DNA of 64,000 nucleotides. Origin: Elmis aenea. Its lineage: Eukaryota; Arthropoda; Insecta; Coleoptera; Elmidae. Positions 23,986 through 35,819 of this stretch are shown here, in pieces (position 1 is the stretch's first letter; the number at the start of each line of letters is the position of its first letter). Location of the stretch: NCBI GenBank assembly GCA_947652605.1, contig OX393578.1, positions 55,063,415-55,127,414 of the forward strand, given 5' to 3'. The position numbers were made by a program, and so were the translations under genes. A model generated the notes under the pieces. It ran no database searches, was not told where the DNA came from, and worked only from the letters and a program-made list of their open reading frames with translations.

Positions 23986-25271
23986 CCCTAAACCGCCCAG
24001 TAAGCTTTTGTAACGTAACTGCCCAGTAGTGTCCAATGGACACGCATATGAAAATCTTCAATATTTTATTAAAATAAAGTAGAAAAAAGTTTATTTTATT
24101 ACACATAATAAACATTATTATGTATTAAAACAATTGACACCAATAATGTTTTTTTTTTTTATTGTTCTGAACGGACATTTTGATTGCATTCATTGCAACA
24201 CTGTTTTGTGTTGTGTGTATGTCACCGCTTTTTTTACCACAGATTCATCTTATTTTGGACTGAAACTTGTTGACTCGGCCCTGCAACATTCTTCACAGCT
24301 TCAATGTGGTGTTTCGTTAACCCTTTTTTGTCCTTGTCTCTGTATATGAGGCATTACCAATTTTTTTAAAATATGACATTGGTTTCGTGGCAAGAAAAAG
24401 CCGTGCTGTTATTTTTTTGTCTACTATGCACCATACCAATCAAGTAGATATCGCAAACAAAAATAAATCTGATGTAAATCTATATTATAACGAGACAAAA
24501 GGCGGCGTCGATACGCTTGGTCAAACGGTGCATGAGTATACAGTTCGACGCAAAACAAATAGGTGGCCAATGGCATTTTTTCAAAATATTATTGATGTTG
24601 TTGGCGTTGCATCATTAATTTTATGGAAAAATTTACATCCCACTTGGAATCAGCGAAAAACAAATTCTAAAAGAAAACTATTTTTTGCGAGATAATGCAA
24701 CCCAATTGGTAACGCCTCATATACAGAGACAAGGACAAAAAGGGTTAACGAAACACCACATTGAAGCTGTGAAGAATGTTGCAGGACCGAGTCAACAAGT
24801 TTCAATCCAAAACAAAAGTTGAATCTGTTGTAAAAAAAAAAGCGGTGCCATATTTGCCCGTCGAAAATACTAGAAACACAAGACAGTGTTGCAATGAATG
24901 CAATCAAAATGTCTGTTCGGAACATTCCAAAAAAAGCATTATCGGTGTCAATTGTTTTAATAAATAATAATGTTTATAACGTGTAATAAACTAACAATAA
25001 ATAAACGTTTTTCTACTTTATTTTAATACAATACTGCAGATTTTCAGATGCGTGTCCAATGGACACTACTGGGCAGTTACGTTATTTTCATCAAAACTGT
25101 TAAATTATAAAAAACTTACTTTCTTTTAGAAAACTTTGGTAAGAGAATTTGAGAGATAAAACATAGGGGATAAATTAGACAAAGTGATTTCGCAATAAAA
25201 TAAACACTTTTGATTCTGTATGCAAATCAATTTGAAAATGTGTCCGTTGGACATTACTGGGCGGTTAAGGG
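23986..25271. mobile_element. piggyBac-like element with TTAA flanks and an internal inverted duplication
   Basis: The ends are CCCTAAACCGCCCAGTAA and TTACTGGGCGGTTAAGGG, 17 of 18 complementary, with TTAA on both sides (23982-23985, 25272-25275). That combination is diagnostic for piggyBac-type elements. About 350 bases from 24017 are repeated inverted at about 24705-25083, flanking a centre with transposase sequence. The palindrome GTGTCCAATGGACAC next to ACTGCCCAGTA occurs at 24029-24043 and 25052-25066, with a variant near 25240. These probably are subterminal transposase-binding repeats. It lies in the last intron of the receptor gene. Confidence 0.9.
24387..24965 (+). pseudogene. piggyBac-like transposase, C-terminal part, broken
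   Basis: Residues read RKSRAVIFLSTMHHTNQVDI, then the diagnostic GGVDTLGQTVHEYTVRRKTN and RWPMAFFQNIIDVVGVASLI (24500-24620). A stop or shift at 24695 is followed by a cysteine-rich C-terminus (RQCCNECNQNVCSEHS, about 24880-24930). In intact piggyBac transposases this end is a zinc-binding domain. The N-terminal half is missing. The inverted partner of its 3' part lies at 24134-24365. Confidence 0.85.
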
Positions 25272-25924
25272 TTAAATCGTTCGTCTATTTGAGAAATCAA
25301 GATGTCGATCAAGGCATAAAACAAAAAAATCTAATAATTTGCTATATGGTCATCTAAAGTTTCACCAGTACTTATCACCTCGAAAAAAACGTTTTTTATT
25401 TTGCATATACGATGGGTAGGAATAGTTGCACTTCCATCTAGTCCTTAATCCCTGAAAAATTATTTACTTTCTCAATGATTTTTCGACTTCAATATTTTTA
25501 AATGTACGTGTTGCTCTGACTTTATAAGTAAAAAAGCTTATTCTGTCATATCTTTGGAAGCAAATAATTTATTATTATTATCTTGTGTATATTTTGTTTT
25601 AATTTCTTTATTTTGGCTATCCATTTCAAAAACGATATTATGGCCTGTACAGTTTGAACTTTTTTGCCCTTTTTATCCATTGTTTTAAACAACTGTTACT
25701 TCTCATTAGTTTTAAATTTTAATTTTGAAAGTTTTCATATTATTACAACTAATAAATTATTTTTTATCGATTGCCATTTTGGGAACCTACGTCGGGGGCC
25801 CGGATGCATTGCATCCCCTTCTTGACCGGCCTCAAGATTAAACACGAAGAAACTTTAAGAGTCGAATTAGCATCGGAATTCGAGCTGTTTGTTTAGTCTT
25901 GCTAAATATTTCGTATTTTTGCAG
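25272..25924. other. Last intron of the receptor gene, remainder
   Basis: AT-rich with no recognised feature other than the TTAA flank of the piggyBac element and a pyrimidine-rich stretch ending TTTTTGCAG, the acceptor at 25924. Confidence 0.6.
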
Positions 25925-26101
25925 TATCATCAATACAACAATCCAATGATTGGTACATTTCCGAGAGATTCACGGCCAAAAGACCTACGCTTGGGTAATG
26001 GAAACTCGGCAACCCTTCAGAAAGCATCAGATCTGGAATTAAATGGATTAGCCATTAAGGAAAGACTCATGGCCAACCGCCTGCCAGAAAGTTGTGTTTA
26101 A
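25925..26101 (+). CDS. Sidestep-family receptor, terminal exon with PDZ-ligand-like C-terminus
   Basis: Terminal exon, 58 codons and TAA. The acceptor TTTTGCAG ends at 25924 and phase 0 matches the donor at 23635. The residues start YHQYNNPMIGTFPRDSRPKD and end ERLMANRLPESCV. The last three residues, Ser-Cys-Val, fit a class I PDZ-domain ligand (S/T-x-hydrophobic), which suggests anchoring to a scaffold protein in the cell cortex or synapse. Seen: phases, frame, motif. Inferred: PDZ binding. The 3' UTR follows, with AATAAA at 26441. Confidence 0.88.
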   Translation, partial: YHQYNNPMIGTFPRDSRPKDLRLGNGNSATLQKASDLELNGLAIKERLMANRLPESCV

Positions 26102-26446
26102 AACCGCACTTCGTCTCAATCACTTGTTATGTTATGGACCGTCCAGCGCAATTCCTTCATGCTAAAATTAAAAATTTAAACAATTGTGTCTACAAGCAGA
26201 CTGATAGATTTAATAGGTTAAATAAATAAACAAGTAAGGTGGACGTTCGAGTACAGTGAACAAATACGAATTAAAATTTGTTTTTTTACGACGGTAGCCA
26301 CATTTGTAATATTATGTATAGACAATCTTAATGTAAAGTTAGTAGATGATGTAAAAAAAAACAGTTGTAAATATTGTTATGTGTGGACTTAATTTATGAT
26401 GTTCATTTATTAGCTGCGCTTGCTTGCATTACATCAAAACAATAAA
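26102..26446 (+). other. Probable 3' UTR of the receptor gene, with poly(A) signal
   Basis: Noncoding sequence after the stop codon, with AATAAA at 26441-26446 and an earlier overlapping AATAAATAA near 26221. The end of the mRNA is not fixed by sequence alone. Confidence 0.5.
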
Positions 26447-26619
26447 TGCAAACGCCAGCTGACACGCACTAAAGCCGCGACAAAAAAAAAATAGCATTTT
26501 GTATCATTCTACCGACGTATTTTTTATATATTTTAGTATTCACAAGCTACTTGTAAATGACTAAAAATGCAGCCACAAAATCAGTATCGCTGACAGAGTT
26601 GCTGGTAATAATTGTTTGT

Positions 26620-26790
26620 TCATAACTAGTGTTGCCGCCGAGACGAGATGATTCTCGATCTCGTCTCGTCTCGTCTCGAATTTCGAGATCAAGACTGGCT
26701 TTTTTCTGTCTCGAAAATTCGAGACGATATTAACGATTGTCTCGACTATTCGAGACGAGATCTTCGAAATTCTCGACCTCAACAGTATTT
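26620..26790. repeat. CGAGA/TCTCG-rich palindromic block, probably a transposon end
   Basis: Dense alternation of TCTCG and CGAGA (TCTCGTCTCGTCTCG near 26660) makes several short hairpins over about 140 bases. It starts at AGTGTTGCCGCCGAGACGAG. Subterminal blocks of this kind with a TAGTGTTGCC-like end occur in some hAT elements. No matching right end was found in the window, so this is tentative. Confidence 0.5.
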
Positions 26791-27039
26791 TTATGTGTAG
26801 AAAAACTACGAATAGTTTTAATCTATATTTTATTTATACATTTTTGGAAACCACTAACAAATTTAACTTTTAATTTATTTTAAAATTGTGTAATAAATTC
26901 GCAACATTGCCAAGCACTGAGGCACAGAAATACCCTTGCTGACTCACTGTCATGTCAAGCCTCTTGCGATGTTTGCAAATAATTGGGCCAGTTTCAAAAA
27001 CATTCGTTTAGCTGGTAGGTACATTGGTTGCTTGTATAC

Positions 27040-27620
27040 AGGGTGGGCAAATTTCGATGTTTTAATAGGAATTCTCGATAACTATAAGAGGTATCAAAAA
27101 ACGGACCGTGCATCCTCGATCTCTTTTTTCGAGAAAAAGTTAATGGTGAAAACTAGAATTGGTTATCGTTTTTGTTTTCGAGTTATCGCCGATAACTCGA
27201 TTTTTCGACTTTTCGTTTTATGACTATATTTCGCTTGTTTATGAAAATAAACAAAAATAATTTTGACGTTCTACAGGCATTTTTCTGATAAGAATGCAGT
27301 GGCGTAGACAATTTTTCAAAAAAAAAGTCCGAAATTTGAGTTGTCACATAAAGTTTTATTTTTTTAAATGGAACCCTTAGTTGGATATGACTTATTTGGA
27401 TTCCTTATTTTTTTGTCATTCCAAATATATAAAGGTTGATGTATTTATTTTCAATAATACGCAAGTTAGAAAGGCTTTTTTAGTTTCTTTTTTTAAACAA
27501 AATTATGTAGGCTGTGAAAACAAAAACAAAACAAAGTGTAAAACCTTTTTAAACTCATTTGGTACAAGTTACGAAGGTTTTGTAATTTGTTTCAATATTA
27601 TAATTTAAATGGTAGTTATC
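27040..27620. mobile_element. Single arm of a CAGGGTG-type element
   Basis: TA followed by CAGGGTGGGCAAATTTCGAT starts here. The stretch 27370-27610 resembles 62100-62340 inside the fold-back at 61776-63254. The shared stretch includes the TAGTTGGATATGACTTATTT box at 27378 and TGGTACAAGTTACGAA. No opposite end was found, so it is a truncated copy of that family. Confidence 0.65.
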
Positions 27621-28244
27621 AATATGTTGCTATTTAAAAATGCCTAATTAGTTATCAATCAGTACAATTTTTGGAAGCTAAATATTGATAAATTCGAAAC
27701 TAAAAGCTTTTGTTATTAATTTTGCAACGCCAAATAACCCAGTCAGATTTTCAATATTAAAATTTAAATGGTAGTTATTAAAATGTTGCTTTTTTAATGC
27801 CTAAAAGTTATTAATCACTACAATTTTCAATAGCCAAATGTTGTTTGAATAAATTCAAAAGCTTTGGATATTAAACTTTTCTGTTATTAACCTGTGTTTA
27901 CATTTTAGGAAGCAATTGCAAATAATGTAATTAACGTTAACGTTATTGAGCAACTCTGTCGAAAAAATCTGTTCATTTTAAAGCACTTTTATTAAAATAG
28001 GTACTTCTAATTAACTGACAAGGCATGTAAAATTACTATGTAATAACTATTATACATGCTAATAATTCTTTTGGCTTTAAAATGAACAGATTTACAGCAT
28101 TTATGTGTAAACTTGTGAAAATGTCGCAAAAGTTTTGGTTAGCATTGACAATAGTCTATTAAAATATCATACTTAATAGGTAACAGTTGAAACAGATTTT
28201 GTGTATTAACAAATACATTTATTTTTACTTGTCACGTATACAGG

Positions 28245-28862
28245 GTCCCAAATTCTAGGCTCAACATGGCAATGCCGCTATCTTAAGAGCTAAAAGTTGG
28301 TCAAATTTGGGGCAGAGTTGCGAAACTGGTGCTGAATTTAAACTCGAAAAAACAGGTAACGTGGCTTTTTTATTTAGAAAAAAACGCAAAAAACTCATTT
28401 TCGATTTGTTTTTATTTCTGTTATTGTTAGAGTTGCATTGCATATACATTGCATGTACATTAAATAAAATTGTTTTTGTTTATCTACATGACTAAAATTA
28501 TTGTTAGATGGATTTTGTCTTTCATAGAAATGTCAATTTCAGGAAAAATCAGCAGTTTTTTTCCTAAATTTATTTAATTTAACGTGATTTACATAAGTGC
28601 AATCAAAATTGTTTGTACTTTATTTTAATGCATCAATTTAAGATGACAATTTATAAAGCACGCAACATATTTGGCGAAAAAGCTTATTTTAGCAGCCTAT
28701 GGAAAACAGAAGTTGGTTAATTGTTTTAATTTTTAATATCTTTAATAAATTAGGGAGATAAGGCAAAAACCCAATTATTTTTATTACTTTTTGCTTAATA
28801 ACTTCTGGTTCTTAACCTTCGCAAATTTAAATTTGGCAGCAGATTTCTAAGCTTTTAATATA
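28245..28862. other. Intergenic sequence with one CAGGGT-type end
   Basis: TATA is followed at 28245 by CAGGGTCCCAAATTCTAGGC, another possible element end of the TA-flanked type. No partner end is found. A 62-codon frame here has no recognisable domain. Confidence 0.4.
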
Positions 28863-29624
28863 CGGCGTCCCAGATTACATTTTCAGTATTGGTATCTCGC
28901 CTATTATAAGAGATACAGGTTTGCTTAAATTACATAAAATTTTTACCCCTTGTGGTTGTTTTTTATCAAACTTGTTTATATTTTATCTCGTTACTTGGTT
29001 ACTTTGTTACTTGGTTACTTGGTTACTTGTTTACTTGGTTACTTAGTTACTTGTTTACTTGGGTTACTTGCTTGCTTTCCAACTCTGACCCTACATTTGC
29101 AATAATTATCATTTAACATTTAATTCGTTGTTTTTTGTTTTTATTTTCATGGATAGCTTGATAAGCGAAGGGTAAAATACGATTTATCTTGATTTTGTAA
29201 CTTATTTATAAAAATAGATATAGCAAGTAATATCTCATTTTAAAAAAAAGAGAAAAGCACATTTAACTATTCCATGGCCAACTTCGCGGCCCTTAAGAAA
29301 AAACGAAATTAAGGGTAATATCTCAAAAATGGTAAGTGATTAAAAAAATCTAAAATAACAGTTACATTTTCCATTAAAAAGTACCTTAAGAAAGTACTAA
29401 TAAAATTGATCTAGTGAATAAATTAAAAAAGTTATGAGACAAAAAAGAAATTCAACATTTTCATATTTTCTGCTTTAACATCTGAGGTACGAGGAATTTT
29501 GTACCTTTAAAAATTGATTGTAGCTCCTCTCATACTTAAGAATAGTTCATCTAATTTAACAAACCTGTATCTCCCATAATAAGCGAAATCCTAATACTGG
29601 AAATGTAATCTGGGACACCCTCTA
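28863..29624. mobile_element. Fold-back element, shortened copy of the 48719-50229 family
   Basis: The left end GGCGTCCCAGATTACATTTT is complemented by AATGTAATCTGGGACACCCT on the right, flanked by TA-like sequence with some end mutations. The right part, about 29210-29620, matches the right arm of 48719-50229 closely over about 400 bases. The left arm keeps only its terminal part. A (GTTACTTG)-type tandem array lies in the unpaired middle. Confidence 0.75.
28989..29072. repeat. 8-bp tandem array, GTTACTTG type
   Basis: About ten imperfect copies of GTTACTTG run head to tail, with variants GTTTACTTG and GTTACTTT. It sits within the loop of a fold-back element. Confidence 0.9.
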
Positions 29625-30660
29625 TAAGTAAGATCCTCATATTACGCTCGCACTTAGGAATCCTGTGTTTCTTCACAAAAATTTATTAAACACATCCACA
29701 AAAGAGTAGAAAACCAAAAAATTATAAAACCTGTTGTTGCAGGTATATCCTAAACAACAAAATTGTGGTGATTTTATTTATAACAATTAAAAATGCCAAT
29801 AAAACTTTGATTATTGCAATGCTAATATAAAACTTCTGGTAAAATTGGAGAATTTGGTAATATTATATTGTTTGTACGATAATTGTCTGTTTCATGATGT
29901 GTATGGTTTCCAAAACTCTAAATTTTTCTTTTAAAATATGGTCAATGAAATTTACGTCAATTGTCAAACGCACATAAAGACAATTAGGTGCGTTTGTTAG
30001 CCAATTTTTTGAATGTCCCACGATTAGTTTTGGTGTAGTCGCTGTCATCATATCATATCTTTTTAAACGTATGTATACATAAATATATCTTTTCATCACC
30101 ATATCACACTTAAACATATGAAAATGTATCATCATATCGTTGTATGATCGTATCAGTATGACAAGATAGTTTTACTTTAATTGAGCCAGACTTTTAAAAT
30201 CGTTTAATTAACTTGGAGAGCACCGTAGATATCTTAAGAATACGTTTAGAATTCTTGAGTGTTTGAAACTAAGTAACTTAAAATCATGAAATTCGAGGAT
30301 GTCTTCCAAACTTTGGCGCAAAATTGTTTGGTTTGTTAATGCAATCACAACAAATTTTTAAGTTTTCGAAACCTCAGTCACGGTGAATGGAGTTATTCTT
30401 GTCTTGTTGATACCTATAAATTGTTAGATATAAATAAATATTGTGATATTTTATGTAGGCTAAAAACTGAATTGTGTTTAGCGAATGCAAATAAATAGGT
30501 GAATAATAAATGTATAAAGATATTAATTGAAGGGGTTTTCAATCATGAATCTGTTCACATTATTATTTTACAGTCATTGGCTTTAAAATATTTGTCTTTA
30601 TAATGGGGGATTATGGAAAACATGAAATTTAAACTAATTTAACTGCCAAAATAACGTATA

Positions 30661-32041
30661 CAGAGTGGCCATAATGTACACGTCGTCGGTGGAAAGCAAT
30701 TTTGCTGTAAACGCCAAAACTACAACTTTACAGGAGAGGCAAAAAACAATTTAAGTTTTGGACAAATAATTACTGTCCTTTAAATAACTATTTTATCGAA
30801 AAAAAATTCAAGGAATGTAGGTTTCAAATAATTAAATGAATATTATTAGAACAATAAAAATCGTCCATAACTATAAATTAATGGCGTTTTGGCTTTGGCG
30901 CTTACAGCAAAACACACGTTGAAAATGCTGCTGCATTGAAATGTCGTAAACGCCATGTCACAATGTTTGGAATTAAATGCAGGTAGTAATAGTGGCCTTC
31001 TAAATGTAGTACAGACAAAAAATGTAAAGAAACGAATGTTTAGTGGGTTGTAAATGCAACTACATAAACTTTTATATTTCATTTGTTTTGTCGTATACAC
31101 AGAAGTGTATGTATGTAATAAGTTGTTTGAAGTACATGGGAATTAAATAATTTACCAATGTTATAATTATAATGCCCACAAAAACCACGTTTAAATAAAT
31201 GATTATAATTGTTAGAGGTATTCAAACAACAAAAAGAAACTAATAACAAATAATTATTTGTTAGACTTTAAAGAGTCATAAAAAAAAACAACAAATAAAT
31301 AAGATATTCTATTAAACAAAAACTAGTATAAATCTATAAATGCATCAAACGTAACTTCTTTAGGTGGTAATATAAAACTAAACCATTTTAAAGCTTCTAT
31401 TTGCAATCATCTCCTTCCTACCTTCCTTTTAATAACTTCGTCTGTATCGTTTAAACAATCAAGTATTGTTGAGTTGGTTTTTAAATTAATATACTAATGT
31501 GCATCATTCTTTGGTATTATATTTTTTCCACGAGATTTTTCAGGTCTTTATATTTTGCCTGTGCAATAGGAATTGTTTGATTATACAAATTAAAGTTGGG
31601 TTGAGCACCTTCTAAATCGTTTATTGTGTAGATAGATGTGACAAATACCCTTACTTAACACATACGGTCACATCAATTGCACGTTGCTTACGCAAAGAAC
31701 TATTATGACCTATCACAACCCCAAAACAATCTATCTTTAGTAATTCGAATTGTATTGACGTTATAAATACAGTAAAACTAGATCTAGGCAAATGCTTTAC
31801 AAACAATATGTCCTTTAATTGCATCCGTATAAATCGCTGTTACAAACCAAATATTTTAAAAAGATAACCTAATGTATGTGGTAACCGGCATGACTTGGGC
31901 GGCATAAATGCTGTATACGCCACATCTTTAAACTAAGTAGTTGCTGTAAACTAAATCTCTTTCAAAGTGACGACAGCATGATTGCTTTATACGCTAACAA
32001 AAAAGTTACCCATATAACACATGTAGATTATGGCCACTCTG
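30661..32041. mobile_element. TA-flanked element with CAGAGTGGCCATAAT ends
   Basis: CAGAGTGGCCATAAT at 30661 is complemented exactly by ATTATGGCCACTCTG ending 32041. TA is present on each side (30659-30660, 32042-32043). Beyond 15 bases the ends continue with partial match. No transposase was recognised in the 1.38 kb. The TA duplication fits a Tc1/mariner-type non-autonomous element, and the end resembles a variant of the CAGGGTG ends elsewhere in the window. Confidence 0.75.
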
Positions 32042-32109
32042 TATAAAGGGTTCTCCAAAAATGGCTTTAGGATTTTGAATGCCGATAACTACAGATTGGC
32101 TTTTAGTAT

Positions 32110-32650
32110 TCTGGTGGAATTTCATTAAGCCTAATTTAACTTTTATACGATTCTACCCATAGCGTTGCTGCCACAAGAACAACGTATTGAAATTCGTGAT
32201 TTTTAAACGCTTTAATCGCCTTACTCCACAAGCAACTCGATAGTTAGCGTAAACATTTGAAGAAACTGGATCAGTTCACAATGAACCATCTTCAGGGAAG
32301 CCAAAAACTGCACGCTTTTCTGAGAACATTGCTGCTGTACGTTAAAGTATTGCAAATGAACTATCAACAGTTTATGGAAAATTTTACTTTAAGATTTGCG
32401 CATAAAATACAGTTAACGCAAGACATAAAAAAAAAACATTTGCAAAGCAGAAATTTTCTTAATTGGATGTAAGAACAAAGAGCAACGGATTCTCAGTTTT
32501 CGCGTAAAATCATCTTCAGCGATGACGCTCATTTTACGTTAAATGGAAGTGTCATTAGACAAAATTATAGAATTTGGGGGTTAGAAAATGCTCGAACTAT
32601 TCCAGAACAATCACTTCATGCACAAAAATGTACGGTTTAGTGTGGTTTGT
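32110..32650 (+). pseudogene. Mariner-like transposase remnant, N-terminal and core part
   Basis: In shifting frames the plus strand shows the HTH and linker part FEETGSVHNEPSSGKPKTAR with SENIAAVR, then NELSTV, then a core resembling LEQRATDSQFSRKIIFSDDA with HFTLNGSV and LENARTIPEQSLHAQK. The IIFSDDAHF block contains the first catalytic Asp of a Tc1/mariner transposase. Many stops and indels; C-terminal half missing. Directly behind it, at about 32655, CAGGGGTTTGGAGC followed by GCTCCAGCTCC repeats looks like the start of another insertion. Confidence 0.75.
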
Positions 32651-33550
32651 GTTCTGAACAGGGGTTTGGAGCAGTCCAATTTTTTAATTGCTCAGTTGCA
32701 GCTACGCTCCGGCATCAAGATGCCTGCTCCAGCTCCGCTCCAGCTCCGCTCCATGCTCCAAATATTCTTAACATTAAAAAAAAAAAGTTTTTTGATTTTA
32801 AAAAAACATCCGAGCCACTACAACACAGATTAATGTCCCAATGATTGAAAAGGTCATACAAAATTATAATTTTCGAATCAATGTCTGTTCACGTAACCAT
32901 GGAGTACATTTAAATGACATAATCTTTCAAGTTTTATTTTAATTACAGATCAATTTTAAATAGTTTAGTATAAATAAGTTTGATAAGAAATCATTAGCCT
33001 CTCTTTGAAAGTATCTTGTCAAACTGCTAGAACAGATTTGAGACTCTCGTGGCTTTATCAGAGCAATCTTATTAACTGTATCAAATAGGATTACTACCAT
33101 TGAAGAGACCAGACTTGAGACTGGTCTAGCATATTTACAAGAGATACTTCGACAAAAGCAAGTGTTTTTTAATTTAACTTAATTGTATCAACGTTTGATT
33201 TGTCGATATAAGTATTAAACTGTCTAAGAATTTATTGTTTCCATTTAAGAACGAGCAATTTTCGTTGCTTGTATTGACAAATACACTCAAAAAATGAAAA
33301 ATTTTTATGTAAGTTTTTATGCTTTTATATTAACAATCGTAGAAAATATACAAATCAGGAATTTAAAATTACTAAAGCTATTAAATTCGACTAGTGACTA
33401 ATTAAAACTAAAATTAACAAAAAAACACATAATTTCTACGCTTATTCAATATAAAACTACAACTACTAAACGAGTATTTAGGCCTTAAACTATTTTGAAA
33501 CTAAAGTGCATTAAAAACAAGTATAGAGTACTATATTTGTAGTAATAATC

Positions 33551-33556
33551 TTTATT
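33551..33556 (-). terminator. Poly(A) signal of NPC2 gene A
   Basis: AATAAA on the minus strand, 9 bases after the TGA stop of the first NPC2 gene. It would give a very short 3' UTR. Confidence 0.6.
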
Positions 33557-33565
33557 TCTTTCATT

Positions 33566-33652
33566 TCATTCGATAAGTTGCACTGGCGTTTTCATGCATA
33601 TAGCCAAATTATTTTCATCGTCTTCTATATTCCACCAAAGCTCTGCGCGTTC
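33566..33652 (-). CDS. NPC2/ML-domain protein A, exon 4 (C-terminus)
   Basis: Last exon of a secreted MD-2-related lipid-recognition (NPC2-type) protein. It encodes 28 residues, ERAELWWNIEDDENNLAICM then KTPVQLIE, followed by TGA. The Trp-rich strand and the cysteine before a P-V-x-hydrophobic end are the usual NPC2 C-terminus (sixth cysteine). Acceptor TATTTCAG on the minus strand; entry phase 0, as required by exon 3. The exon is 87 bases, exactly as in NPC2 gene B exon 4. Confidence 0.92.
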   Translation of the reverse strand, partial: ERAELWWNIEDDENNLAICMKTPVQLIE

Positions 33653-33740
33653 CTGAAATATAAACGACATTTTAAATAAACGAAACGGGCGATGAATTTT
33701 CGGTTTTTTACTGAATTGTTTTTGCAATCAAAAGGTACAC

Positions 33741-33880
33741 ACAGAACAAAATTACTTTTTTGGATTTATTGATAGGAATGGTACCAAAAATCTTGACTTC
33801 CTTTGATAAGTGTTATCAAATGAGTCAAGGTTTTTGGTGCATATTTCAATCGGTTAAACTAAAAAAGCAATTTTCTTCTA
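33741..33880. repeat. Small hairpin MITE in intron 3 of NPC2 gene A
   Basis: ACCAAAAATCTTGACT at about 33784 pairs with AGTCAAGGTTTTTGGT ending 33838. Weaker pairing continues outward, with TTACTTTTTT against AAAAAAGCAA, to about 140 bases. No coding content. Confidence 0.6.
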
Positions 33881-34776
33881 GGTTTGGCAATACATTTTAG
33901 TAAGTTACTGAAATAGTTTTGTTGTTGTTGAGAAATATGTTTCAATAATAAATCACCTTCTATAAACAAGGTTAATTAACTATTACTTGTGTTTTTTGAT
34001 TTATTCTCAACTAAATGCATTCTAATAAAGCTTATTTACTTTAATAAATAGATCACCCAAACCTAAACCATTAATAAATTTATACAATAGCTCTTATTTG
34101 TGAGAATAAGTTCTTCTTAAAGAATATCTGGACTAGTTTCAGATTATTATATTTTTGTTGGTGGATCTCTTATTTGTTTCTTTTATAAATTCACTGACGA
34201 GAAAAGTAATGTTAAAGCTAGTTTAAACATTTTTTAAGAAGAGATTATACTCACAAATACAGTAAGTTATTGTTCCATTAAACTTTTGTATAATATAAAT
34301 TAGCATATTTAAAACTCACTTATCTTTCTTTCAACGAATTTTTTGTTACAATTGAAGGACCTTCTTTTAAAACTGTATTGATCATATTGAATTTTTTTTT
34401 TAATTAAGGCTTCTTCCAATTTATATCTAAAAAAATTTAGCTTCCTTTCTGTTAATGCCAAAATTTTATTGGTAAAATATTTCTATTAACTCTAACGATC
34501 CTTTTCAAATGTAAATCGATATAGTTTTAGGTGAACCTAGTTACCAACGATGATCGTTGCTATGGCAACTGGGTATATGTTATTAAATAAATAAATAAAC
34601 CTACAGCTAATAAACAAACGAAAGATTGGTGATTTTTACTAAAACTTATTCACCTTAAGAAATTAATCACTCTAAACGATCAAACAATTTAATAAACTTT
34701 GATTTGCTTCTAACGTTACGTTTACAATTTTTAGTATATTGAATGTATGTACTTATGTAAAATTCTTTATACTTAC

Positions 34777-34946
34777 TGGAAAAAGTTCTGGACCAATGTA
34801 AATATCAGCTGTAAAACGGTACAAATTTCCTTCTTTTACAGGACATGATATTGAATCACATGGATTGCTTGGTGTAACTTCGATTTCATTATGTAATCCA
34901 AATAAACTTATGTATACAGATTGGTAGGAAGTTATACTGTGTGAAG
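34777..34946 (-). CDS. NPC2/ML-domain protein A, exon 3
   Basis: This exon encodes 57 residues counting the split Thr codon: TSHSITSYQSVYISLFGLHN, then SNPCDSISCPVKEGNLYRFT and ADIYIGPELFP. Two of the six conserved cysteines (NPC, ISC) and the CPVKEG turn are typical of the ML domain between strands E and F. Acceptor TTTTTTGCAG and donor GTAAGTA are clear on the minus strand. Entry phase 1, exit phase 0. A methionine upstream in the same frame with a hydrophobic run (about 35010) is intronic; the true signal peptide is in exon 1. Confidence 0.92.
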
Positions 34947-35819
34947 CTGCAAAAAAAGTATATGTTAAGAACACGAGAAATACTAAATTTCTATTACGTT
35001 GCACTAACATAGGCTAATACATTTTGTACGTTTTTGAAGCAACAAGTTTAGAAGTCAAAGAAATGCACTTTGTTGTAAACATTAATCATATTGTTTATAA
35101 CCGTTTTTAAAGTAAATATAATTGTATAAAGCAAACATTCACAACCTGATTAAAACAACAATATTTTTTTCGTTGATAAACGGCACGCAAACAATAACAC
35201 TTTGTAATTGTCAGTCTAGCCTGGCAAAAGTTTTAAACTGCCAAACTTTGTTTGCTTTAAAACGAAGAGTGCACAACAAAAGTCTCCTTCATTTACATAA
35301 AAATCTTTTGTTTTCGCTCTTTTTTTTTGTCTCGGGCATTACAAGCGTCAATGTCAAAACTCACCCCAAAGTAGTTGAACAAACTTCGAAAGCAGTTGTT
35401 TTTTTTTATCTCGGGAATTTTTAATTAAAATTTGTTGTTTGGAAGAGTCGAGAACTAGCGAGATTCAAAGAGGTATACACCGAATTTCAATGCCAAATAG
35501 TTAACATATTGTTTACCGCGGGATTGTAAATGTTCTGGAGTCACAATAATAGTTATTTACGTACACGACCAGAAAGTGGTACTGTACTGGACGAGTAAGA
35601 AGTTTTGGGACGAGCCGCAGGCGAGTCCTGAAAGCATACGAGTCCAGTAAAGACACTTTTCTTGTATGTTACGTACAATATTTTTTCTGCGTCTTCCAAT
35701 GACACCAAAATCGCTATTGCCACCATCCATAATTAAACAATAACTTAACAAACTACCGATGGAAGTTCTCTTGGTTGTATAGTGACGCTTGTTTGACAGC
35801 GCTAATCAACAAAAAACTC

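Noticed and set aside
28985..29075. Possible CRISPR-like repeat array
   Set aside because: Units are contiguous 8-bp tandem repeats without spacers, in a eukaryotic sequence.
34947..35010. Apparent signal peptide (Met at 35010) in frame with NPC2 exon 3
   Set aside because: A strong acceptor TTTTTTGCAG lies in between and the true exon 1 with a signal peptide and phase match is at 37131-37212.
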